Assembly: GCA_934045905.1 (NCBI GenBank)
Contig: OW203767.1
Span: forward strand, 29,014,520-29,078,519
Source of the DNA: Leuctra nigra
Taxonomy: Eukaryota > Arthropoda > Insecta > Plecoptera > Leuctridae
Direction: 5' to 3'
DNA: 64,000 nucleotides
Of this stretch, positions 47,101 through 60,857 are shown piece after piece. The first letter of the stretch is position 1. Every line of letters begins with the position of its first letter. The notes under the pieces were generated by a model. It was given only the letters and a program-made list of their open reading frames with translations. It made no database searches and had not been told where the DNA came from. A program made the translations under genes and the position numbers.

Positions 47101-50100
47101 AGCCTTGAAGAAGGTTCTACACAGCGACTTGTCCAGCACTCGCTGCAGACTCTGTTGACTATGCAGGACCTGTTGATGCAATACAATGTCAGAGAGTCTG
47201 GGAAGATCCCTCCACAGCCTTGAAGAAGGTTCTACACAGCGACATGTCCAGCACTCGCTGCAGACTCTGTTGACTATGCAGGACCTGTTGATGCAATAGA
47301 ATGACAGAGAGTCTGGGAAGATCCCTCCACAGCCTTGGAGAAGGTTCTACACAGTGACTTGTCCAGCACTCGCTGCAGACTCTGTTGACTATGCAGGACC
47401 TGTTGATGCAATACAATGTCAGAGTGTCTGGGAAGATCCCTCCACAGCCTTGAAGAAGGTTCTACACAGCGACATGTCCAGCACTCGCTGCAGACTCTGT
47501 TGACTATGCAGGACCTGTTGATGCAATACAATGTCAGAGAGTCTGGGAAGATCCCTCCACAGCCTTGAAGAAGGTTCTACACAGCGACTTGTCCAGCACT
47601 CGCTGCAGACTCTGTTGACTATGCAGGACCTGTTGATGCAATACAATGTCAGAGAGTCTGGGAAGATCCCTCCACAGCCTTGAAGAAGGTTCTACACAGT
47701 GACTTGACCAGCACTCGCTGCAGACTCTGTTGACTATGCAGGACCTGTTGATGCAATACAATGTCAGAGAGTCTGGGAAGATCCCTCCACAGCCTTGAAG
47801 AAGGTTCTACACAGTGACTTGTCCAGCACTCGCTGCAGACTCTGTTGACTATGCAGGACCTGTTGATGCAATACAATGTCAGAGAGTCTGGGAAGATCCC
47901 TCCACAGCCTTGAAGAAGGTTCTACACAGCGACTTGTCCAGCACTCGCTGCAGACTCTGTTGACTATGCAGGACCTGTTGATGCAATACAATGTCAGAGA
48001 GTCTGGGAAGATCCCTCAACAGCCTTGAAGAAGGTTCTACACAGCGACATGTCCAGCACTCGCTGCAGACTCTGTTGACTATGCAGGACCTGTTGATGCA
48101 ATACAATGTCAGAGAGTCTGGGAAGATCCCTCCACAGCCTTGATGAAGGTTCTACACAGCGACATGTCCAGCACTCGCTGCAGACTCTGTTGACTATGCA
48201 GGACCTGTTGATGCAATACAATGTCAGAGAGTCTGGGAAGATGCCTCCACAGCCTTGAAGAAGGTTCTACACAGCGACTTGTCCAGCACTCGCTGCAGAC
48301 TCTGTTGACTATGCAGGACCTGTTGATGCAATACAATGTCAGAGAGTCTGGGAAGATCCCTCCACAGCCTTGAAGAAGGTTCTACACAGCGACTTGTCCA
48401 GCACTCGCTGCAGACTCTGTTGACTATGCAGGACCTGTTGATGCAATACAATGTCAGAGAGTCTGGGAAGATCCCTCCACAGCCTTGAAGAAGGTTCTAC
48501 ACAGTGACTTGTCCAGCACTCGCTGCAGACTCTGTTGACTATGCAGGACCTGTTGATGCAATACAATGTCAGAGAGTCTGGGAAGATCCCTCCACAGCCT
48601 TGAAGAAGGTTCTACACAGCGACATGTCCAGCACTCGCTGCAGACTCTGTTGACTATGCAGGACCTGTTGATGCAATACAATGTCAGAGAGTATGGGAAG
48701 ATCCCTCCACAGCCTTGAAGAAGGTTCTACACAGCGACTTGTCCAGCACTCGCTGCAGACTCTGTTGACTATGCAGGACCTGTTGATGCAATACAATGTC
48801 AGAGAGTCTGGGAAGATCCCTCCACAGCCTTGAAGAAGGTTCTACACAGCGACTTGTCCAGCACTCGCTGCAGACTCTGTTGACTATGCAGGACCTGTTG
48901 ATGCAATACAATGTCAGAGAGTCTGGGAAGATCCCTCCACAGCCTTGAAGAAGGTTCTACACAGCGACATGTCCAGCACTCGCTGCAGACTCTGTTGACT
49001 ATGCAGGACCTGTTGATGCAATACAATGTCAGAGAGTCTGGGAAGATCCCTCCACAGCCTTGAAGAAGGTTCTACACAGCGACTTGTCCAGCACTCGCTG
49101 CAGACTCTGTTGACTATGCAGGACCTGTTGATGCAATACAATGTCAGAGAGTCTGGGAAGATCCCTCCACAGCCTTGAAGAAGGTTCTACACAGTGACTT
49201 GTCCAGCACTCGCTGCAGACTCTGTTGACTATGCAGGACCTGTTGATGCAATACAATGTCAGAGAGTCTGGAAAGATCCCTCCACAGCCTTGAAGAAGGA
49301 AAACACAGCGACATGTCCAGCACTCGCTGCAGACTCTGTTGACTATGCAGGACCTGTTGATGCAATACAATGTCAGAGAGTCTGGGAAGATCCCTCCACA
49401 GCCTTGAAGAAGGTTCTACACAGCGACTTGTCCAGCACTCGCTGCAGACTCTGTTGACTATGCAGGACCTGTTGATGCAATACAATGTCAGAGAGTCTGG
49501 GAAGATCCCTCCACAGCCTTGAAGAAGGTTCTACACAGCGACTTGTCCAGCACTCGCTGCAGACTCTGTTGACTATGCAGGACCTGTTGATGCAATACAA
49601 TGTCAGAGAGTCTGGGAAGATCCCTCCACAGCCTTGAAGTAGGTTCTACACAGCGACTTGTCCAGCACTCGCTGCAGACTCTGTTGACTATGCAGGACCT
49701 GTTGATGCAATACAATGTCAGAGAGTCTGGGAAGATCCCTCCACAGCCTTGAAGAAGGTTCTACACAGCGACATGTCCAGCACTCGCTGCAGACTCTGTT
49801 GACTATGCAGGACCTGTTGATGCAATACAATGTCAGAGAGTCTGGGAAGATCCCTCCACAGCCTTGAAGAAGGTTCTACACAGCGACTTGTCCAGCACTC
49901 GCTGCAGACTCTGTTGACTATGCAGGACCTGTTGATGCAATACAATGTCAGAGAGTCTGGGACGATCCCTCCACAGCCTTGAAGAAGGTTCTACACAGCG
50001 AATTGTCCAGCACTCGCTGCAGACTCTGTTGACTATGCAGGACCTGTTGATGCAATACAATGTCAGAGAGTCTGGGAAGATCCCTCCACAGCCTTGAAGA

Positions 50101-53100
50101 AGGTTCTACACAGCGACATGTCCAGCACTCGCTGCAGACTCTGTTGACTATGCAGGACCTGTTGATGCAATACAATGTCAGAGAGTCTGGGAAGATCCCT
50201 CCACAGCCTTGAAGAAGGTTCTACACAGTGACTTGTCCAGCACTCGCTGCAGACTCTGTTGACTATGCAGGACCTGTTGATGCAATACAATGTCAGAGAG
50301 TCTGGGAAGATCCCTCCACAGCCTTGAAGAAGGTTCTACACAGTGACTTGTCCAGCACTCGCTGCAGACTCTGTTGACTATGCAGGACCTGTTGATGCAA
50401 TACAATGTCAGAGAGTCTGGGAAGATCCCTCCACAGCCTTGAAGAAGGTTCTACACAGTGACTTGTCCAGCACTCGCTGCAGACTCTGTTGACTATGCAG
50501 GACCTGTTGATGCAATACAATGTCAGAGAGTCTGGGAAGATCCCTCCACAGCCTTGAAGAAGGTTCTACACAGCGACTTGTCCAGCACTCGCTGCAGACT
50601 CTGTTGACTATGCAGGACCTGTTGATGCAATACAATGTCAGAGAGTGTGGGAAGATCCCTCCACAGCCTTGAAGAAGGTTCTACACAGCGACATGTCCAG
50701 CACTCGCTGCAGACTCTGTTGACTATGCAGGACCTGTTGATGCAATACAATGTCAGAGAGTCTGGGAAGATCCCTCCACAGCCTTGAAGAAGGTTCTACA
50801 CAGCGACTTGTCCAGCACTCGCTGCAGACTCTGTTGACTATGCAGGACCTGTTGATGCAATACAATGTCAGAGAGTCTGGGAAGATCCCTCCACAGCCTT
50901 GAAGAAGGTTCTACACAGCGACTTGTCCAGCACTCGCTGCAGACTCTGTTGACTATGCAGGACCTGTTGATGCAATACAATGTCAGAGAGTCTGGGAAGA
51001 TCCCTCCACAGCCTTGAAGAAGGTTCTACACAGCGACTTGTCCAGCACTCGCTGCAGACTCTGTTGACTATGCAGGACCTGTTGATGCAATACAATGTCA
51101 GAGAGTCTGGGAAGATCCCTCCACAGCCTTGAAGAAGGTTCTACACAGCGACTTGTCCAGCACTCGCTGCAGACTCTGTTGACTATGCAGGACCTGTTGA
51201 TGCAATACAATGTCAGAGAGTCTGGGAAGATCCCTCCACAGCCTTGAAGAAGGTTCTACACAGCGACTTGTCCAGCACTCGCTGCAGACTCTGTTGACTA
51301 TGCAGGACCTGTTGATGCAATACAATGTCAGAGAGTCTGGGAAGATCCCTCCACAGCCTTGAAGAAGGTTCTACACAGTGACTTGTCCAGCACTCGCTGC
51401 AGACTCTGTTGACTATGCAGGACCTGTTGATGCAATACAATGTCAGAGAGTCTGGGAAGATCCCTCCACAGCCTTGAAGAAGGTTCTACACAGTGACTTG
51501 TCCAGCACTCGCTGCAGACTCTGTTGACTATGCAGGACCTGTTGATGCAATACAATGTCAGAGAGTCTGGGAAGATCCCTCCACAGCCTTGAAGAAGGTT
51601 CTACACATTGACTTGTCCAGCACTCGCTGCAGACTCTGTTGACTATGCAGGACCTGTTGATGCAATACAATGTCAGAGAGTCTGGGAAGATCCCTCCACA
51701 GCCTTGAAGAAGGTTCTACACAGCGACTTGTCCAGCACTCGCTGCAGACTCTGTTGACTATGCAGGACCTGTTGATGCAATACAATGTCAGAGAGTCTGG
51801 GAAGATCCCTCCACAGCCTTGAAGAAGGTTCTACACAGCGACATGTCCAGCACTCGCTGCAGACTCTGTTGACTATGCAGGACCTGTTGATGCAATACAA
51901 TGTCAGAGAGTCTGGGAAGATCCCTCCACAGCCTTGATGAAGGTTCTACACAGCGACATGTCCAGCACTCGCTGCAGACTCTGTTGACTATGCAGGACCT
52001 GTTGATGCAATACAATGTCAGAGAGTCTGGGAAGATCCCTCCACAGCCTTGAAGAAGGAAAACACAGTGACTTGTCCAGCACTCGCTGCAGACTCTGTTG
52101 ACTATGCAGGACCTGTTGATGCAATACAATGTCAGAGAGTCTGGGAAGATCTCTCCACAGCCTTGAGGAAGGTTCTACACAGTGACTTGTCCAGCACTCG
52201 CTGCAGACTCTGTTGACTATGCAGGACCTGTTGATGCAATACAATGTCAGAGAGTCTGGGAAGATCCCTCCACAGCCTTGAAGAAGGTTCTACACAGCGA
52301 CTTGTCCAGCACTCGCTGCAGACTCTGTTGACTATGCAGGACCTGTTGATGCAATACAATGTCAGAGAGTCTGGGAAGATCCCTCCACAGCCTTGAAGAA
52401 GGTTCTACACAGTGACTTGTCCAGCACTCGCTGCAGACTCTGTTGACTATGCAGGACCTGTTGATGCAATACAATGTCAGAGAGTCTGGGAAGATCCCTC
52501 CACAGCCTTGAAGAAGGTTCTACACAGCGACATGTCCAGCACTCGCTGCAGACTCTGTTGACTATGCAGGACCTGTTGATGCAATACAATGTCAGAGAGT
52601 CTGGGAAGATCCCTCCACAGCCTTGAAGAAGGTTTTACACAGCGACTTGTCCAGCACTCGCTGCAGACTCTGTTGACTATGCAGGACCTGTTGATGCAAT
52701 ACAATGTCAGAGAGTCTGGGAAGATCCCTCCACAGCCTTGAAGAAGGTTCTACACAGTGACTTGTCCAGCACTCGCTGCAGACTCTGTTGACTATGCAGG
52801 ACCTGTTGATGCAATACAATGTCAGAGAGTCTGGGAAGATCCCTCCACAACCTTGAAGAAGGTTCTACACAGCGACATGTCCAGCACTCGCTGCAGACTC
52901 TGTTGACTATGCAGGACCTGTTGATGCAATACAATGTCAGAGAGTCTGGGAAGATCCCTCCACAGCCTTGAAGAAGGAAAACACAGTGACTTGTCCAGCA
53001 CTCGCTGCAGACTCTGTTGACTATGCAGGACCTGTTGATGCAATACAATGTCAGAGAGTCTGGGAAGATCCCTCCACAACCTTGAAGAAGGTTCTACACA

Positions 53101-56100
53101 GCGACATGTCCAGCACTCGCTGCAGACTCTGTTGACTATGCAGGACCTGTTGATGCAATACAATGTCAGAGAGTCTGGGAAGATCCCTCCACAGCCTTGA
53201 AGAAGGAAAACACAGTGACTTGTCCAGCACTCGCTGCAGACTCTGTTGACTATGCAGGACCTGTTGATGCAATACAATGTCAGAGAGTCTGGGAAGATCC
53301 CTCCACAGCCTTGAAGAAGGTTCTACACAGCGACTTGTCCAGCACTCGCTGCAGACTCTGTTGACTATGCAGGACCTGTTGATGCAATACAATGTCAGAG
53401 AGTCTGGGAAGATCCCTCCACAGCCTTGAAGTAGGTTCTACACAGCGACTTGTCCAGCACTCGCTGCAGACTCTGTTGACTATGCAGGACCTGTTGATGC
53501 AATACAATGTCAGAGAGTCTGGGAAGATCCCTCCACAGCCTTGAAGAAGGTTCTACACAGCGACATGTCCAGCACTCGCTGCAGACTCTGTTGACTATGC
53601 AGGACCTGTTGATGCAATACAATGTCAGAGAGTCTGGGAAGATCCCTCCACAGCCTTGAAGAAGGTTCTACACAGCGACTTGTCCAGCACTCGCTGCAGA
53701 CTCTGTTGACTATGCAGGACCTGTTGATGCAATACAATGTCAGAGAGTCTGGGACGATCCCTCCACAGCCTTGAAGAAGGTTCTACACAGCGACTTGTCC
53801 AGCACTCGCTGCAGACTCTGTTGACTATGCAGGACCTGTTGATGCAATACAATGTCAGAGAGTCTGGGAAGATCCCTCCACAGCCTTGAAGAAGGTTCTA
53901 CACAGTGACTTGTCCAGCACTCGCTGCAGACTCTGTTGACTATGCAGGACCTGTTGATGCAATACAATGTCAGAGAGTCTGGGAAGATCCCTCCACAGCC
54001 TTGAAGAAGGTTCTACACAGTGACTTGTCCAGCACTCGCTGCAGACTCTGTTGACTATGCAGGACCTGTTGATGCAATACAATGTCAGAGAGTCTGGGAA
54101 GATCCCTCCACAGCCTTGAAGAAGGTTCTACACAGTGACTTGTCCAGCACTCGCTGCAGACTCTGTTGACTATGCAGGACCTGTTGATGCAATACAATGT
54201 CAGAGAGTCTGGGAAGATCCCTCCACAGCCTTGAAGAAGGTTCTACACAGCGACTTGTCCAGCACTCGCTGCAGACTCTGTTGACTATGCAGGACCTGTT
54301 GATGCAATACAATGTCAGAGAGTCTGGGAAGATCCCTCCACAGCCTTGAAGAAGGTTCTACACAGCGACATGTCCAGCACTCGCTGCAGACTCTGTTGAC
54401 TATGCAGGACCTGTTGATGCAATACAATGTCAGAGAGTCTGGGAAGATCCCTCCACAGCCTTGATGAAGGTTCTACACAGCGACATGTCCAGCACTCGCT
54501 GCAGACTCTGTTGACTATGCAGGACCTGTTGATGCAATACAATGTCAGAGAGTCTGGGAAGATCCCTCCACAGCCTTGAAGAAGGAAAACACAGTGACTT
54601 GTCCAGCACTCGCTGCAGACTCTGTTGACTATGCAGGACCTGTTGATGCAATACAATGTCAGAGAGTCTGGGAAGATCTCTCCACAGCCTTGAGGAAGGT
54701 TCTACACAGTGACTTGTCCAGCACTCGCTGCAGACTCTGTTGACTATGCAGGACCTGTTGATGCAATACAATGTCAGAGAGTCTGGGAAGATCCCTCCAC
54801 AGCCTTGAAGAAGGTTCTACACAGCGACTTGTCCAGCACTCGCTGCAGACTCTGTTGACTATGCAGGACCTGTTGATGCAATACAATGTCAGAGAGTCTG
54901 GGAAGATCCCTCCACAGCCTTGAAGAAGGTTCTACACAGTGACTTGTCCAGCACTCGCTGCAGACTCTGTTGACTATGCAGGACCTGTTGATGCAATACA
55001 ATGTCAGAGAGTCTGGGAAGATCCCTCCACAGCCTTGAAGAAGGTTCTACACAGCGACATGTCCAGCACTCGCTGCAGACTCTGTTGACTATGCAGGACC
55101 TGTTGATGCAATACAATGTCAGAGAGTCTGGGAAGATCCCTCCACAGCCTTGAAGAAGGTTTTACACAGCGACTTGTCCAGCACTCGCTGCAGACTCTGT
55201 TGACTATGCAGGACCTGTTGATGCAATACAATGTCAGAGAGTCTGGGAAGATCCCTCCACAGCCTTGAAGAAGGTTCTACACAGTGACTTGTCCAGCACT
55301 CGCTGCAGACTCTGTTGACTATGCAGGACCTGTTGATGCAATACAATGTCAGAGAGTCTGGGAAGATCCCTCCACAACCTTGAAGAAGGTTCTACACAGC
55401 GACATGTCCAGCACTCGCTGCAGACTCTGTTGACTATGCAGGACCTGTTGATGCAATACAATGTCAGAGAGTCTGGGAAGATCCCTCCACAGCCTTGAAG
55501 AAGGAAAACACAGTGACTTGTCCAGCACTCGCTGCAGACTCTGTTGACTATGCAGGACCTGTTGATGCAATACAATGTCAGAGAGTCTGGGAAGATCCCT
55601 CCACAACCTTGAAGAAGGTTCTACACAGCGACATGTCCAGCACTCGCTGCAGACTCTGTTGACTATGCAGGACCTGTTGATGCAATACAATGTCAGAGAG
55701 TCTGGGAAGATCCCTCCACAGCCTTGAAGAAGGAAAACACAGTGACTTGTCCAGCACTCGCTGCAGACTCTGTTGACTATGCAGGACCTGTTGATGCAAT
55801 ACAATGTCAGAGAGTCTGGGAAGATCACTCCACAGCCTTGAAGAAGGTTCTACACAGCGACTTGTCCAGCACTCGCTGCAGACTCTGTTGACTATGCAGG
55901 ACCTGTTGATGCAATACAATGTCAGAGAGTCTGGGAAGATCCCTCCACAGCCTTGAAGTAGGTTCTACACAGCGACTTGTCCAGCACTCGCTGCAGACTC
56001 TGTTGACTATGCAGGACCTGTTGATGCAATACAATGTCAGAGAGTCTGGGAAGATCCCTCCACAGCCTTGAAGAAGGTTCTACACAGCGACATGTCCAGC

Positions 56101-59100
56101 ACTCGCTGCAGACTCTGTTGACTATGCAGGACCTGTTGATGCAATACAATGTCAGAGAGTCTGGGAAGATCCCTCCACAGCCTTGAAGAAGGTTCTACAC
56201 AGCGACTTGTCCAGCACTCGCTGCAGACTCTGTTGACTATGCAGGACCTGTTGATGCAATACAATGTCAGAGAGTCTGGGACGATCCCTCCACAGCCTTG
56301 AAGAAGGTTCTACACAGCGACTTGTCCAGCACTCGCTGCAGACTCTGTTGACTATGCAGGACCTGTTGATGCAATACAATGTCAGAGAGTCTGGGAAGAT
56401 CCCTCCACAGCCTTGAAGAAGGTTCTACACAGCGACATGTCCAGCACTCGCTGCAGACTCTGTTGACTATGCAGGACCTGTTGATGCAATACAATGTCAG
56501 AGAGTCTGGGAAGATCCCTCCACAGCCTTGAAGAAGGTTCTACACAGTGACTTGTCCAGCACTCGCTGCAGACTCTGTTGACTATGCAGGACCTGTTGAT
56601 GCAATACAATGTCAGAGAGTCTGGGAAGATCCCTCCACAGCCTTGAAGAAGGTTCTACACAGTGACTTGTCCAGCACTCGCTGCAGACTCTGTTGACTAT
56701 GCAGGACCTGTTGATGCAATACAATGTCAGAGAGTCTGGGAAGATCCCTCCACAGCCTTGAAGAAGGTTCTACACAGTGACTTGTCCAGCACTCGCTGCA
56801 GACTCTGTTGACTATGCAGGACCTGTTGATGCAATACAATGTCAGAGAGTCTGGGAAGATCCCTCCACAGCCTTGAAGAAGGTTCTACACAGCGACTTGT
56901 CCAGCACTCGCTGCAGACTCTGTTGACTATGCAGGACCTGTTGATGCAATACAATGTCAGAGAGTGTGGGAAGATCCCTCCACAGCCTTGAAGAAGGTTC
57001 TACACAGCGACATGTCCAGCACTCGCTGCAGACTCTGTTGACTATGCAGGACCTGTTGATGCAATACAATGTCAGAGAGTCTGGGAAGATCCCTCCACAG
57101 CCTTGAAGAAGGTTCTACACAGCGACTTGTCCAGCACTCGCTGCAGACTCTGTTGACTATGCAGGACCTGTTGATGCAATACAATGTCAGAGAGTCTGGG
57201 AAGATCCCTCCACAGCCTTGAAGAAGGTTCTACACAGCGACTTGTCCAGCACTCGCTGCAGACTCTGTTGACTATGCAGGACCTGTTGATGCAATACAAT
57301 GTCAGAGAGTCTGGGAAGATCCCTCCACAGCCTTGAAGAAGGTTCTACACAGCGACTTGTCCAGCACTCGCTGCAGACTCTGTTGACTATGCAGGACCTG
57401 TTGATGCAATACAATGTCAGAGAGTCTGGGAAGATCCCTCCACAGCCTTGAAGAAGGTTCTACACAGCGACTTGTCCAGCACTCGCTGCAGACTCTGTTG
57501 ACTATGCAGGACCTGTTGATGCAATACAATGTCAGAGAGTCTGGGAAGATCCCTCCACAGCCTTGAAGAAGGTTCTACACAGCGACTTGTCCAGCACTCG
57601 CTGCAGACTCTGTTGACTATGCAGGACCTGTTGATGCAATACAATGTCAGAGAGTCTGGGAAGATCCCTCCACAGCCTTGAAGAAGGTTCTACACAGTGA
57701 CTTGTCCAGCACTCGCTGCAGACTCTGTTGACTATGCAGGACCTGTTGATGCAATACAATGTCAGAGAGTCTGGGAAGATCCCTCCACAGCCTTGAAGAA
57801 GGTTCTACACAGTGACTTGTCCAGCACTCGCTGCAGACTCTGTTGACTATGCAGGACCTGTTGATGCAATACAATGTCAGAGAGTCTGGGAAGATCCCTC
57901 CACAGCCTTGAAGAAGGTTCTACACAGTGACTTGTCCAGCACTCGCTGCAGACTCTGTTGACTATGCGGGACCTGTTGATGCAATACAATGTCAGAGAGT
58001 CTGGGAAGATCCCTCCACAGCCTTGAAGAAGGTTCTACACAGCGACTTGTCCAGCACTCGCTGCAGACTCTGTTGACTATGCAGGACCTGTTGATGCAAT
58101 ACAATGTCAGAGAGTCTGGGAAGATCCCTCCACAGCCTTGAAGAAGGTTCTACACAGCGACATGTCCAGCACTCGCTGCAGACTCTGTTGACTATGCAGG
58201 ACCTGTTGATGCAATACAATGTCAGAGAGTCTGGGAAGATCCCTCCACAGCCTTGATGAAGGTTCTACACAGCGACATGTCCAGCACTCGCTGCAGACTC
58301 TGTTGACTATGCAAGACCTGTTGATGCAATACAATGTCAGAGAGTCTGGGAAGATCCCTCCACAGCCTTGAAGAAGGAAAACACAGTGACTTGTCCAGCA
58401 CTCGCTGCAGACTCTGTTGACTATGCAGGACCTGTTGATGCAATACAATGTCAGAGAGTCTGGGAAGATCTCTCCACAGCCTTGAGGAAGGTTCTACACA
58501 GTGACTTGTCCAGCACTCGCTGCAGACTCTGTTGACTATGCAGGACCTGTTGATGCAATACAATGTCAGAGAGTCTGGGAAGATCCCTCCACAGCCTTGA
58601 AGAAGGTTCTACACAGCGACTTGTCCAGCACTCGCTGCAGACTCTGTTGACTATGCAGGACCTGTTGATGCAATACAATGTCAGAGAGTCTGGGAAGATC
58701 CCTCCACAGCCTTGAAGAAGGTTCTACACAGTGACTTGTCCAGCACTCGCTGCAGACTCTGTTGACTATGCAGGACCTGTTGATGCAATACAATGTCAGA
58801 GAGTCTGGGAAGATCCCTCCACAGCCTTGAAGAAGGTTCTACACAGCGACATGTCCAGCACTCGCTGCAGACTCTGTTGACTATGCAGGACCTGTTGATG
58901 CAATACAATGTCAGAGAGTCTGGGAAGATCCCTCCACAGCCTTGAAGAAGGTTTTACACAGCGACTTGTCCAGCACTCGCTGCAGACTCTGTTGACTATG
59001 CAGGACCTGTTGATGCAATACAATGTCAGAGAGTCTGGGAAGATCCCTCCACAGCCTTGAAGAAGGTTCTACACAGTGACTTGTCCAGCACTCGCTGCAG

Positions 59101-60752
59101 ACTCTGTTGACTATGCAGGACCTGTTGATGCAATACAATGTCAGAGAGTCTGGGAAGATCCCTCCACAACCTTGAAGAAGGTTCTACACAGCGACATGTC
59201 CAGCACTCGCTGCAGACTCTGTTGACTATGCAGGACCTGTTGATGCAATACAATGTCAGAGAGTCTGGGAAGATCCCTCCACAGCCTTGAAGAAGGAAAA
59301 CACAGTGACTTGTCCAGCACTCGCTGCAGACTCTGTTGACTATGCAGGACCTGTTGATGCAATACAATGTCAGAGAGTCTGGGAAGATCCCTCCACAACC
59401 TTGAAGAAGGTTCTACACAGCGACATGTCCAGCACTCGCTGCAGACTCTGTTGACTATGCAGGACCTGTTGATGCAATACAATGTCAGAGAGTCTGGGAA
59501 GATCCCTCCACAGCCTTGAAGAAGGAAAACACAGTGACTTGTCCAGCACTCGCTGCAGACTCTGTTGACTATGCAGGACCTGTTGATGCAATACAATGTC
59601 AGAGAGTCTGGGAAGATCCCTCCACAGCCTTGAAGAAGGTTCTACACAGTGACATGTCCAGCACTCGCTGCAGACTCTGTTGACTATGCAGGACCTGTTG
59701 ATGCAATACAATGTCAGAGAGTCTGGGAAGATCCCTCCACAGCCTTGAAGAAGGTTCTACACAGTGACATGTCCAGCACTCGCTGCAGACTCTGTTGACT
59801 ATGCAGGACCTGTTGATGCAATACAATGTCAGAGAGTCTGGGAAGATCCCTCCACAGCCTTGAAGAAGGTTCTACACAGTGACATGTCCAGCACTCGCTG
59901 CAGACTCTGTTGACTATGCAGGACCTGTTGATGCAATACAATGTCAGAGAGTCTGGGAAGATCCCTCCACAGCCTTGAAGAAGGTTCTACACAGCGACAT
60001 GTCCAGCACTCGCTGCAGACTCTGTTGACTATGCAGGACCTGTTGATGCAATACAATGTCAGAGAGTCTGGGAAGATCCCTCCACAGCCTTGAAGAAGGT
60101 TCTACACAGTGACTTGTCCAGCACTCGCTGCAGACTCTGTTGACTATGCAGGACCTGTTGATGCAATACAATGTCAGAGAGTCTGGGAAGATCCCTCCAC
60201 AGCCTTGAAGAAGGTTCTACACAGCGACTTGTCCAGCACTCGCTGCAGACTCTGTTGACTATGCAGTACCTGTTGATGCAATACAATGTCAGAGAGTCTG
60301 GGAAGATCCCTCCACAGCCTTGAAGAAGGTTCTACACAGCGACTTGTCCAGCACTCGCTGCAGACTCTGTTGACTATGCAGGACCTGTTGATGCAATACA
60401 ATGTCAGAGAGTCTGGGAAGATCCCTCCACAGCCTTGAAGAAGGTTCTACACAGCGACTTGTCCAGCACTCGCTGCAGACTCTGTTGTCTATGCAGGACC
60501 TGTTGATGCAATACAATGTCAGAGAGTCTGGGAAGATCCCTCCACAGCCTTGAAGAAGGTTCTACACAGCGACTTGTCCAGCACTCGCTGCAGACTCTGT
60601 TGACTATGCAGGACCTGTTGATGCAATACAATGTCAGAGAGTCTGGGAAGATCCCTCCACAGCCTTGAAGAAGGTTCTACACAGCGACTTGTCCAGCACT
60701 CGCTGCAGACTCTGTTGACTATGCAGGACCTGTTGATGCAATACAATGTCAG
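41103..60752. repeat. 115-bp satellite array, about 171 units
   Basis: A head-to-tail array of a 115-bp unit extends for 19.6 kb. Most units differ by only a few bases. The commonest variable site reads GCGACTTGTCC, GTGACTTGTCC or GCGACATGTCC. Some units are 114 bp, with GGAAAACACAG instead of GGTTCTACACAG. Each normal unit has one PstI site (CTGCAG). Every pair of units gives a 75-codon - strand frame, but 115 is not a multiple of three and frames shift each unit, so these are not genes. The low-coordinate end runs into the EF-hand exon; the high end is cut by a retrotransposon. It is probably an intronic satellite. Confidence 0.97.
49488..59598. repeat. higher-order repeat inside the satellite (33/22/33 units)
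   Basis: Private mutations recur with fixed spacing. GAAGTAGG occurs at 49640, 53432 and 55959, and GGGACGATCC at 49963, 53755 and 56282 (steps 3792 and 2527). GGTTTTACAC occurs at 52635, 55162 and 58954 (steps 2527 and 3792). 3792 is 33 units with three 114-bp units; 2527 is 22 units with the same three. GAGAGTGTGGG is only at 50647 and 56966 (6319 apart). The middle block therefore lacks 11 units present in the outer two. Confidence 0.93.
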
Positions 60753-60857
60753 AGATACTTGTCATCAACTCATTCACATGAGGCTCATGGGCGCCGGCAG
60801 GATTTCTGTCAGAGGGCGAAAACATTGACAACATGACAACATGTTGACATTGACAAC

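Noticed and set aside
41103..60752. CRISPR-like regular repeat array
   Set aside because: The whole 115-bp unit is conserved, with no unique spacers, and the context is a eukaryotic intron.
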